Shown here piece by piece: positions 18,101 through 24,372 of a stretch of DNA of 64,000 nucleotides (positions are counted from its first letter, which is position 1; every line of letters starts with the position of its first letter). The position numbers and the translations under genes were made by a program. Source of the DNA: Chitinophagales bacterium (GTDB taxonomy: Bacteria > Bacteroidota > Bacteroidia > Chitinophagales > Chitinophagaceae); NCBI GenBank assembly GCA_017303415.1, contig JAFLBJ010000001.1, positions 310,001 to 374,000 of the forward strand, written 5' to 3'. The notes under the pieces are model-generated. The model ran no database searches. It had not been told where the DNA came from and saw nothing but the letters and a program-made list of their open reading frames with translations.

Positions 18101-18601
18101 ATTACCATTGGCATCGGTGGTTGTCCCGGTACGTGAACCCTTGATCGTTACGGATACACCCACCATCGGGTCACCCGTCGCGCTGGTCACCTTACCGCTA
18201 ACCGTCTTGTCCACTACATCAATGTCCGTGGAATTCAGGTTCGATTTTAAAACCACCAGGTTGTTATTAATGATTTTGTACCCAATGCCTGTATTTCCCA
18301 ATACCTCTCTCATCACTTCGTTAAGAGGGGCGTTGGAAACGTCCACGCTGACACGGGGTTTATTGCGGACCACATCCTCACTGAAAAGGAAACGATAACT
18401 CGTCTTCTTTTCAATGGCGAACAAAACCTTTTTCAATTCGGCTTCGTTCATTTTAAGGGTGATCTTATCCTGCGAAAACGTCCTGGCGGAAAGCTGCATG
18501 CAGAATAACGTCAAGAAAGCAAGCGTCAGTTTCATAATGCGGACAGTTTTAAGAAACACAGAGTGGGCAGGAGAAAAAGCTACATTCTCATAATTTTTCA
18601 T
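15179..18601 (-). CDS. susC: SusC/RagA TonB-dependent transporter with STN signalling domain
   Basis: The chosen ATG (18599-18601) gives MKNYENVAFSPAHSVFLK and 1140 residues; the frame is open to 18634. A signal-like segment (MKLTLAFLTLFCMQLSA) leads into an STN domain (DKITLKMNEAELKKVLFAIE, about residues 40-110). Next come a carboxypeptidase-regulatory-like domain (SGKVTSATGDPMVGVSVTIKG), the TonB plug (IVKVSGKEVADKPNTNPVAS, RIRGTTSIGNLKPLYVVDG) and a 22-strand barrel ending in VTTFGLNVTF. The STN domain matches the FecR/ECF sigma pair just upstream: substrate binding is probably signalled through STN to FecR and the sigma factor, which then induces this operon. SusD and a LamG lipoprotein follow. 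Confidence 0.95.
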   Translation of the reverse strand: MKNYENVAFSPAHSVFLKTVRIMKLTLAFLTLFCMQLSARTFSQDKITLKMNEAELKKVLFAIEKKTSYRFLFSEDVVRNKPRVSVDVSNAPLNEVMREVLGNTGIGYKIINNNLVVLKSNLNSTDIDVVDKTVSGKVTSATGDPMVGVSVTIKGSRTGTTTDANGNFSLTVPDDATLVFSYVGYEDQEVSVVGKSTINVSLDLSVKIQDAVVVIGYGSASKRDLTGSIVKVSGKEVADKPNTNPVASLQGKVAGLYVVNNGTPGAEPDIRIRGTTSIGNLKPLYVVDGVLQDNINYLNPNDIESMEILKDPSSLAIFGVRGATGAIVITTKRAKAGQTIINFNTTYGFKTLVDKIEMVDANTFDELFDEENANNGIPTPNYNAIKGGNNTDWIDAVTRTGKFSTNNLSIAGASETNKFNFGLGYISDEGIIQHERLQRMTLSLNDEFRVSKGIKLGVNLNASRQRNPYNATAVLDDARKVMPHISSGTKPFRVKNPYGSDSVNVNLYSDVFRALQNSGVVNPLLELENRYDKNISYENRYVGSVYADITLLRNLNFRSTFYADISNVNSRTYSPLFYAYDPGTSLPVLYSNRTSVSEFDADWKKYQQDYILNYKKSFGSHNFNATAGFTTFYYGTFQRSATSSQGTGATDRPIPNDERFWYISNGFGYVNQGAASSTQSEYTTVSYLARILYNYQNKYYLNASFRDDASSRIPEKNRHQQFWSVGAAWELTREDFMMDQNIINFLKLKASVGVLGNQSTYGLSGDYPSYPGLRGGTVVPFGNNIVTGALPAYRVNPDLRWETVAAAEVGVEVNAFDNRLHFEANYYNKTTRDMMTYVSLGSLGLDDQLENGGEIRNWGTELSASWVQKVNNDLTINFSGNITFMDNEVKSVASSLPGGLIIRAYANNGSAEARTMPGNPIGSFFGYVVEGLYQTNLDVLLSPPASSLGAYRPGDFKFKDTNGDGVIDASDRVVIGNPSPDFIYGGSISANYKRFNLGVDFGGVYGNEVFRVWGSLESPFQRVNYPAFKTERWNGPGTSNWEPIISQADRFNYNGSTYNIEDGSYFRIRNLQLGYDFDPKILGKARIKGLRVFANVQNLKTWKKNKGYTAEYGGDAIGFGFDFAGGAIPRVTTFGLNVTF

Positions 18602-18649
18602 ACATTTAAATTGTAGGGTTAATGCGTATTCCAATTAGTGTTAACCTGT

Positions 18650-18682
18650 GAGGGTCCCGCTGCAACGGGCCCTCTTTTTTTC
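18650..18682 (+). terminator. GC-rich hairpin with T-run, reading away from susC
   Basis: GAGGGTCCCG, a 6-base loop and CGGGCCCTC are followed by eight Ts on the plus strand. It lies between the FecR gene and susC. On the minus (coding) strand no T-run follows, so for susC it is only a leader hairpin. As drawn it would stop transcripts coming antisense through susC. Confidence 0.55.
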
Positions 18683-18727
18683 CCTGTTCCTAAGATGTGT
18701 TTTGCGTTTTGGTCATATGGCATAAGC

Positions 18728-19834
18728 TTATTTGTGAACAAAGATTCTGTCGTTTACTCTTTCATACTTGAACGGCGCGGTGAACGTCAGGGCCTGCAGT
18801 GCTTCATCGATCGTTTCATCACTAAAAGTGCCCGATAATTTCATGTCTGCCAGTTCAGGGTCACGGATCTCAATAAATACATTGTACCATCTTTCCAGTC
18901 TTTTCGCCAGATCGCTAAAGGTTTCTTCCCTGAATACCAACCGGTTCTCCACCCATACCGTTTCCACCAGTGTACTATCTTCTATATTGTAGCGCAGTGG
19001 GCGGATCAGGATCTCGGGACGAATAGCTGGTCTTTTGCTCGCGATCTTCTCGGCTTCCTGTTCGCGGTGGTTTTGAACGACCAGCTTCTCGTTTGGCGAG
19101 AGGATGATCTTATCATTTGGCCGGTCTTTCACCGACACTTCCACGCTACCGCGGATCAGGCTTGTCTCTGTCGTCTTGTCTTCGGGGTAAGCTTTTACAT
19201 TAAATACGGTTCCCAGTACCCGGATGTCGATCGTTTTGGTGTGGATGAGGAAGGGTTTCGAAGGATCCTTTACCACATCAAAATAACCTTCTCCGGTCAG
19301 CTCTACTTCCCGAAGGGTTTTGCCAAATTGCTTGTCGTAGGTCAGTTTCGATCCGGCATTCAGCCAAACGATCGACCCATCGGGCAGCTGCACTTTTGAT
19401 TTCGAACCCGGACGGGTTGAGATCACATTTTGGTCGGCTCTGGCCAGCGGGGCGGCTTCTTCGCTGTCTCTTGACTGAAACAACCAGTAAGCGCCCAGGG
19501 TAAATACCAGCACCGCTGCGGCGGCTGCCATCCACCGGAACCAGCGGGGGTTCCTGGTTTCATTGTCAAAGAAATAGGCGTCAGAAGGGTTGGTTTCCGT
19601 TTCATTATTGAAGAGTTGGCTTTCCTTAAGTCTTTGAAGATGAAGTAAGTATGCGTCCTCTCCCTCTTGTGTAGGTTGTTCAGCTTTAAGTTTCCAAAGG
19701 TCTTCCAGGTTCTGAATCGCAAACTGCCATTCAGGGTGTTCCAGGATCATGGATTCCAGATCCTGAAGCTCCTCCGTGGAGGCTTCCTGGGCAAGCTTTT
19801 TCGACAAAAGAATCCAGAATTTTTCCTGGCTCAT
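18728..19834 (-). CDS. FecR family anti-sigma factor
   Basis: The protein has 368 residues. A cytoplasmic N-terminal anti-sigma segment (about 1-95) is followed by one membrane helix (WMAAAAAVLVFTLGAYWLF, near 100-120). Next is a FecR domain with the hallmark RPGSKSKVQLPDGSIVWLNAG and GEGYFDVVKDPSKPFLI. The C-terminal DUF4974 domain (VFREETFSDLAKRLERWYN, SGTFSDETIDEALQAL) should face the periplasm and contact the STN domain of SusC. It lies 65 bases downstream of the ECF sigma gene and upstream of susC. Together the three form a cell-surface signalling switch for the locus. Confidence 0.95.
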   Translation of the reverse strand: MSQEKFWILLSKKLAQEASTEELQDLESMILEHPEWQFAIQNLEDLWKLKAEQPTQEGEDAYLLHLQRLKESQLFNNETETNPSDAYFFDNETRNPRWFRWMAAAAAVLVFTLGAYWLFQSRDSEEAAPLARADQNVISTRPGSKSKVQLPDGSIVWLNAGSKLTYDKQFGKTLREVELTGEGYFDVVKDPSKPFLIHTKTIDIRVLGTVFNVKAYPEDKTTETSLIRGSVEVSVKDRPNDKIILSPNEKLVVQNHREQEAEKIASKRPAIRPEILIRPLRYNIEDSTLVETVWVENRLVFREETFSDLAKRLERWYNVFIEIRDPELADMKLSGTFSDETIDEALQALTFTAPFKYERVNDRIFVHK

Positions 19835-19899
19835 GAACCTTTGGTGTTGGTAGTAAAGAGGAAAGACAGTAAAACTCAGTAGATACCCCTAAAGGAATT

Positions 19900-20490
19900 T
19901 TAACTTTTTTTTGCGGGTGCCGTTTTCTCCTCCTCTTTTACCTCCAGTTGCATGCATTTGCCGATCCGGCGAAGCGCTATAGCCATTTGAGCCTCAACGG
20001 TTTTCACTGAAATTCCGAGCAGCTCGGCCACCTCTTTGTAGCGGAGTCCGTCTTCTTTAATTAATTTAAAGACCATCCGGCATTTAGGCGGTAGCGTATT
20101 AATGGTATTATTAATGTATTTGAGCATTTCCGCCGTCATCATCAACTTTTCCGGGTTGAAATACACGGAGTTGAGTTGAACCATCCAGTGTTCGGGGGAT
20201 ATCTGGCGGTTCTTTTTATCGCTGTTGAGGCGATTGATGCTTTGGTTTTTAACGGCGGTAAAGAGGTAGAACAGGGGCGATTCGACCTGGGCCAGTTGGA
20301 CACGTTTTTCCCAGATCCGCATGAAGACATCGGAGACAACTTCTTCGGCGTCGTATTTTGATTTGAGTATGGAAGTGGCGAACGAGCTTAAGCGGCCGTG
20401 CATCATCAGGAAGAGCTCCTTATATGCAGACTGGTCATCATGCACGGCAATCTCACTAAGCAAACGCTTTATTTTATCATTCTCTGGCAT
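19900..20490 (-). CDS. ECF sigma-70 factor (FecI/RpoE-type, Bacteroidota PUL class)
   Basis: The protein has 196 residues. Sigma region 2 is seen in residues about 25-95 (SAYKELFLMMHGRLSSFATSI, EEVVSDVFMRIWEKR, LFYLFTAVKNQSINRL). Region 4 is at about 130-180 (INTLPPKCRMVFKLIKEDGL, YKEVAELLGISVKTVEAQM). The N-terminal region 1.1 is absent, as in ECF sigmas. It is paired with the FecR gene and probably activates susC. The 3' end is lysine-rich. Its upstream region contains direct repeats of CAAGCAATAAGC (about 20490-20525). Confidence 0.93.
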   Translation of the reverse strand: MPENDKIKRLLSEIAVHDDQSAYKELFLMMHGRLSSFATSILKSKYDAEEVVSDVFMRIWEKRVQLAQVESPLFYLFTAVKNQSINRLNSDKKNRQISPEHWMVQLNSVYFNPEKLMMTAEMLKYINNTINTLPPKCRMVFKLIKEDGLRYKEVAELLGISVKTVEAQMAIALRRIGKCMQLEVKEEEKTAPAKKS

Positions 20491-20637
20491 TAAGCAAGCA
20501 ATAAGCAGTAAACAAGCAATAAGCGCTATAAAAGTAGTTATTTATTAATGAATTGGACAAGCAAATACCGTAATTTTTCTATTTTTGCCCTCCGCGAGGT
20601 ATTCAGCGTCAAACCAGACACTTGAATCTTTTTCGCC

Positions 20638-20711
20638 GGACCCTTAGCTCAGACGGTTAGAGCATCTGACTCATAATCAGAGGGTCGTTGGTTCGATCCC
20701 AACAGGGTCCA
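20638..20711 (+). tRNA. tRNA with anticodon CAU (Met-elongator or Ile2)
   Basis: A 74-nt cloverleaf can be drawn: acceptor GGACCCT paired with AGGGTCC and discriminator A, D-arm GCTCAGACGGTTAGAGC, anticodon stem TCTGA/TCAGA with loop CTCATAA, and T-arm GTTGG-TTCGATC-CCAAC. CCA is not encoded. Anticodon CAU fits elongator methionine, or isoleucine-2 if C34 is lysidinylated. The CCCTTAGCTCAG start resembles tRNA-Ile2 of other bacteria, so identity is left open. The gene is the insertion target of the element to its right: bases 20668-20714 recur at 40001-40047. Confidence 0.93.
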
Positions 20712-20714
20712 CTT
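20668..20714 (+). repeat. attL: 47-bp direct repeat inside the tRNA gene
   Basis: Begins at GACTCATAATCAG in the anticodon arm and ends at CAGGGTCCACTT just past the tRNA. It is identical to 40001-40047; flanking bases differ on both sides. The intact tRNA is on this side. Confidence 0.93.
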
Positions 20715-20721
20715 AAAAATG

Positions 20722-20759
20722 AGGCAGTTACACTTGTTAAGTTTGTAACTGCCTTTTTT
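20722..20759 (+). terminator. Terminator behind the tRNA, supplied by the element
   Basis: AGGCAGTTAC and GTAACTGCCT form a 10-bp stem followed by six Ts. It lies outside the 47-bp repeat on the element side, and the copy at 40047 has no equivalent, so the element brings its own terminator for the interrupted tRNA. Confidence 0.85.
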
Positions 20760-20760
20760 G

Positions 20761-20781
20761 GTACATACAGCGTACATACAA
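20761..20781 (+). promoter_or_regulatory. Putative integrase arm-type site (GTACATACA pair), left end
   Basis: Two copies of GTACATACA separated by GC. The same 21 bases occur at the other end of the element (39855-39875) in the same orientation. Identical short repeats just inside both ends are typical of arm-binding sites for tyrosine integrases. Confidence 0.6.
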
Positions 20782-20799
20782 CCAAGAATTTCCCGGTTA

Positions 20800-21399
20800 T
20801 TACAAACAAACCTTCACATTCTTAAACTCCCCCTCGGTAATTGTGTTCTGAGTAGAGGTTCCCTCCTTTACCAGCGTCCCTGAAAACGTTCCATCAGCAT
20901 AACCACCCGCTAGCTTGCTTATAGTTACTGTGAATTGTTGCCCAACATACCCTGTTGGCGAGCAAGAAGCACAAAACCCAGTTTTGGTTGGATACCAAGA
21001 AACGACGTTTCGAATCCCGGTTGTGTTAGAATAAGTCTGTTGAGTTAACCCTCCTGTATTTAGAATAATCTTCAATAAGGTTTCCCCTTCATCATTGTAA
21101 TAATAATTTTTGGTTGCATGGAGGGTAACCGCATAGCTTGTATTCAACAATGGATTTGGATTGGTTGCTGACCCCCCGGTTAGCTGTTCAATTCTGATAA
21201 CTGAACCTTCCTTGCTACTTTTGGTGAGTGACCCAGTACATTCGATTAACTCCCCGTTAATCCTATACTTAAAATATGTTTCGGGCTCATCACAGTTTGA
21301 ACTAAGTCCGCCAGAGTTGTTTTCGTTCTTTGAACAGGAAAATACAAGGAACATACCCCATGATAAGGCTAATAGAAGAAAAATCTTGCTTCTTTTCAT
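20800..21399 (-). CDS. Small lipoprotein of unknown function
   Basis: The frame is open from 21426, but the ATG at 21397-21399 (MKRSKIFLLLALSWGMFLVF) directly precedes a lipobox (LVFSC near residue 20), so this start is used, giving about 199 residues. After a serine/asparagine-rich linker the mature part begins CDEPETYFKYRINGELIECT, a beta-rich pattern with paired cysteines (FCASC near residue 140). No known family is recognised. It is the first gene inside the left end of the element, and could be a cargo or exclusion-type surface protein. Confidence 0.6.
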   Translation of the reverse strand: MKRSKIFLLLALSWGMFLVFSCSKNENNSGGLSSNCDEPETYFKYRINGELIECTGSLTKSSKEGSVIRIEQLTGGSATNPNPLLNTSYAVTLHATKNYYYNDEGETLLKIILNTGGLTQQTYSNTTGIRNVVSWYPTKTGFCASCSPTGYVGQQFTVTISKLAGGYADGTFSGTLVKEGTSTQNTITEGEFKNVKVCL

Positions 21400-21480
21400 A
21401 AAAATGTTGTTTAGGTAAAAATACAAAAATGTGGGCTATAACTCACTTTTCTAATTCTACTTATACCTGACCTTTTAATC

Positions 21481-21702
21481 ATGGAAAGAAAGTACCAGGA
21501 GCAATTTAAGGTTCTAGGTGAAAAAATAAGAGATCTTCGAAAATCCAAAGGACTATCTCAATTGGATTTGGAACTTGAATCAGGAATAAATCGAACAGAA
21601 ATTAGCCGCATTGAAAACGGAATAAAAAATATAGAGCTCTTAACTTTATTCAAAATAAAAGATGCATTAAAAATAGAAATTCACGAGTTATTCGTAAAAT
21701 AG
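21481..21702 (+). CDS. XRE-family HTH transcriptional regulator
   Basis: The protein has 73 residues and is almost entirely one Cro/CI-type helix-turn-helix: LGEKIRDLRKSKGLSQLDL, ESGINRTEISRIENGIKNIE, then LFKIKDALKIEIHELF. It is probably the element's regulator. It lies between two minus-strand genes and is convergent with the membrane-protein gene whose stop is 10 bases from its own. Confidence 0.9.
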   Translation: MERKYQEQFKVLGEKIRDLRKSKGLSQLDLELESGINRTEISRIENGIKNIELLTLFKIKDALKIEIHELFVK

Positions 21703-21711
21703 GATATAAGA

Positions 21712-22728
21712 TTAATCACTAATGTTTAAAAAGTCGTTCTCCACAATTTTAGTCACTTGCCTATTTTTTACATAAGTCCAATTTCTTCCTTCCCTAATTA
21801 TTAATCTTGTTTGCTTTTCATTAAATGCCCTTGTTATGAATGATATCTCAGTATCCCCGTATTTTACAATTGACATTCTATTATATTCCAAATGAAGAAA
21901 CCAATTATTTAGTTCTTTAATACTAAATATTTTGTACTTGTTATGGTTGTGAACTTTAACATCAGAGAAATAATGATGTAAGTCTAAAATTACACTATCT
22001 TTTAGAAAAATGACTGTAGCTGTAATGCTAGTATCCTCAAGATAGTTACCAGAAGCACAATTCAACCAGATATTGTCTACATCTGCTGTGCTCATATCGA
22101 TTTCTTGAAACTTCCGCTTACGAAATGAAATGAAATACGGAAGATTGAGCATTTCATAAAGCTTCTTAAAAGGCACGTTACTCTGAGTTATTGTAAATGT
22201 ATATACATTGCGTTGGTCTGTTCTAGATACGAAACTCGCAATATTTGTCCCCCCTAATACTTTACCTATAAATTTGGGAGCAATTGAATCAAAGGAGTTT
22301 TTCGATAATAGGAAATTCTGTTTAACTAATATATCAAGAGGCAATAAGGGATACCTTCTTTCTGAAACATTCTTAAGCTCGATCTTTTGAGAGAACTTAT
22401 TTGAGAAAAACAAAAAAGAAACTGCCAATACCCCTGTAAATACAATATTTTGTTTAGACAGGACTTTTGTTGATTCAAGATCTAAAAATGAAACTACTCC
22501 AAAAGCAACGGATGAGATTATTCCTAATGTATCAGCTATAATTATTGCAATCTCAAGAAGTTCATTATTTACTGAATTTAGTACATAATAAGAAATGAAT
22601 AAAAGGAGAGCCAAGATCAAAACCAATATTATTGAATAAATTCTATTTATCCTTCTAGAGGAATTCTTTTCAGCATTGTTCCTTCTGAATTGTATTTGCT
22701 TTTTTGCTCTGTTAATATTCCTTTTCAT
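21712..22728 (-). CDS. Membrane protein of unknown function
   Basis: The ATG at 22726-22728 is used (MKRNINRAKKQIQFRRN); an upstream TTG adds two residues. It has about 338 residues. A basic N-terminus is followed by three hydrophobic segments near residues 30-50, 55-80 and 95-112 (IILVLILALLLFISYYVL, IAIIIADTLGIISSVAFGVV, TGVLAVSFLFF). A C-terminal soluble part of about 220 residues has no recognised motif. It is A+T-rich and typical of accessory genes. It could be an effector or exclusion protein, but nothing in the sequence decides this. Confidence 0.6.
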   Translation of the reverse strand: MKRNINRAKKQIQFRRNNAEKNSSRRINRIYSIILVLILALLLFISYYVLNSVNNELLEIAIIIADTLGIISSVAFGVVSFLDLESTKVLSKQNIVFTGVLAVSFLFFSNKFSQKIELKNVSERRYPLLPLDILVKQNFLLSKNSFDSIAPKFIGKVLGGTNIASFVSRTDQRNVYTFTITQSNVPFKKLYEMLNLPYFISFRKRKFQEIDMSTADVDNIWLNCASGNYLEDTSITATVIFLKDSVILDLHHYFSDVKVHNHNKYKIFSIKELNNWFLHLEYNRMSIVKYGDTEISFITRAFNEKQTRLIIREGRNWTYVKNRQVTKIVENDFLNISD

Positions 22729-22894
22729 CTTCAAACAAAATTAAATCAGTCTATTATTCTTAAATAGTTATTTAGATGGTATTTACATGAATGAAGTCGA
22801 ACTATTTCAATATAAATTTAAAGAAATAGGGGACTGGTTGTCGCCCCCCTCCCATAATGCCAAATTTTAATAATTTATAAACTTCCCAGATTTC

Positions 22895-23347
22895 CTATAT
22901 CCTACCATCATCGGCAAAGCTAATGTATGCACCTTCCTTTGGTGCTAATATCAAATGGTCCAGTACCTTTATGTCCATGAGATTGGCAGCTTCTTTTACC
23001 TTTTCGGTAAGGTTGATATCCGGCTGAGATGCCTTTAGGTTTCCAGATGGGTGATTATGGGCTAAAATTATGCCGGTAGCAGCTGATTTTAGGGCCACCA
23101 GTAATATCAATCGTGGATCCACTACAGTACCTGTAATTCCACCCAAAGACAATTTATAGACACCAATCACCTGATTAGCCCGGTTTAAATACATGGCGTA
23201 AAACTGCTCCTGCAGGCCTATGGTATCATGATCGAAAAACTCCCTGAAAATCTTCTCAGCATCTTGGGATTGGGTGATGGGGGGACCACATTCCTTTTTG
23301 GGGGTGTAGGAAACCTTGATTTCAGCAATGGATAATAACTGTTTCAT
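22895..23347 (-). CDS. radC: RadC-like JAB/MPN domain protein
   Basis: The ATG at 23345-23347 is used (MKQLLSIAEIKVSYTP); the product is 150 residues. It is a stand-alone RadC C-terminal (JAB) domain: EQFYAMYLNRANQVIGVYKL, GTVVDPRLILLVAL, then the metal site HNHPSGNLKASQPD. Such truncated RadC proteins lack the N-terminal HhH part and are common on integrative elements of this phylum, where their role in DNA processing is unclear. A terminator overlaps its leader, so it may have its own promoter or depend on readthrough from the ATPase gene upstream. Confidence 0.9.
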   Translation of the reverse strand: MKQLLSIAEIKVSYTPKKECGPPITQSQDAEKIFREFFDHDTIGLQEQFYAMYLNRANQVIGVYKLSLGGITGTVVDPRLILLVALKSAATGIILAHNHPSGNLKASQPDINLTEKVKEAANLMDIKVLDHLILAPKEGAYISFADDGRI

Positions 23348-23351
23348 AAAT

Positions 23352-23376
23352 AAAAAACCCCTCACATTGGAGGGGC
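23352..23376 (-). terminator. Terminator between the ATPase gene and radC
   Basis: On the minus strand CCCCTC, loop and GAGGGG lead into six Ts, ending 5 bases before the radC start codon. This placement could also attenuate radC. Confidence 0.75.
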
Positions 23377-23399
23377 TGAGTTTACTCGGTTAAAAATGG

Positions 23400-24236
23400 T
23401 TACATCATCTGGGTTTGGAGAAGCTCTGCTTTCCGGCTGGTGAAATCTCCTTTCAATAACTGCTGAAACCGGGGGTTCTGGTCATACAGTACCCTTAATG
23501 CTGCATGGCTTGGGGTGCGTTGAATAATGGAACGGAATTCCTCTATCTCGTCAACCAGTTCACCTTCCATGCACCAGGCTTTGATCGTTGAACCAACAGC
23601 CTCGTTAAGCCCAATAACACCATTCTTGGTAAATAGCCCAGTACGATCCTTGGAAGCTACCCCCATCCCGTTGTTCTGCAAGTCGAACACAAGGGTAAAC
23701 TCATAGTCCATGCCATCCCGGGTTATTCCTTTCAGCCCCACTTTTTCTGGTACCATCTTCCCGTTCTTCTCCGCAATTACATAATCCTGCTTTGTGCGGA
23801 TAGTACTAATGATATGCGCCTTGGATTGAAGCATCCGCTGAACGAATGCGTTGTGGCGCGGGGTTAACTTCCCCCAATTAGTGAAGGAATTGCCCACCAT
23901 TTGGCTATGGGAATCCAGCACACCGCCCGCACCCTCCCACTCATGAGAAATAGAATCAATGATAATGGCCTCCATACCCGCATTCTCACAGAAATTAAGG
24001 GCTGAAATGTACCGTTCCGGGGTAAACGGTGGTTCTAAATTGAGGACGTTGTAGGACCCCAAATGAGCGTACAGGGAGGCTGAATGATTCTCCGTATCGA
24101 TTACGGCCACTCTTCCCCAATCACCAGTCAATCCAAAGGCAATCATAAGAGCCCCCATGGTTTTACCCGAACCACTGGGACCCTGCAATGCCATCTTCAT
24201 ACGCGCCTGGTACCGTTTTGCTTGTTTTAATTCCAT
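23400..24236 (-). CDS. AAA_24 RecA-like ATPase of phage/element type
   Basis: The ATG at 24234-24236 gives MELKQAKRYQARMKMAL and 278 residues. A P-loop (GPSGSGKTMGAL, near residue 20) and a Walker B (AIIIDSISHEWEG, near residue 95) define an AAA_24 NTP-binding protein. Family members are found in phages and integrative elements, often beside single-strand annealing or replication genes. A middle TIRTKQDYVIAEKNGK and GITRDGMDYEFTLVFDL match the family's C-terminal half. Together with the polymerase-like gene upstream and radC downstream it forms the element's DNA-processing module. Each gene is separated by its own terminator. Confidence 0.85.
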   Translation of the reverse strand: MELKQAKRYQARMKMALQGPSGSGKTMGALMIAFGLTGDWGRVAVIDTENHSASLYAHLGSYNVLNLEPPFTPERYISALNFCENAGMEAIIIDSISHEWEGAGGVLDSHSQMVGNSFTNWGKLTPRHNAFVQRMLQSKAHIISTIRTKQDYVIAEKNGKMVPEKVGLKGITRDGMDYEFTLVFDLQNNGMGVASKDRTGLFTKNGVIGLNEAVGSTIKAWCMEGELVDEIEEFRSIIQRTPSHAALRVLYDQNPRFQQLLKGDFTSRKAELLQTQMM

Positions 24237-24264
24237 AAAAAACAAATTTTAAAAGTTTGGTGAA

Positions 24265-24297
24265 TAAAAAAGCCCCGGGAGAAATTGACCCCGGGGG
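24265..24297 (-). terminator. Strong terminator after the palm-polymerase-like gene
   Basis: CCCCGGGG, a 9-base loop and CCCGGGG followed by CTTTTTT on the minus strand, between the genes at 24373 and 24236. Confidence 0.85.
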
Positions 24298-24372
24298 TGC
24301 ATGGGATAATTCAAAGTGCCGGCCTGTTGTTGCTAAGATTCCTCTGAGAGATCGGAATACAACTATGAATTT

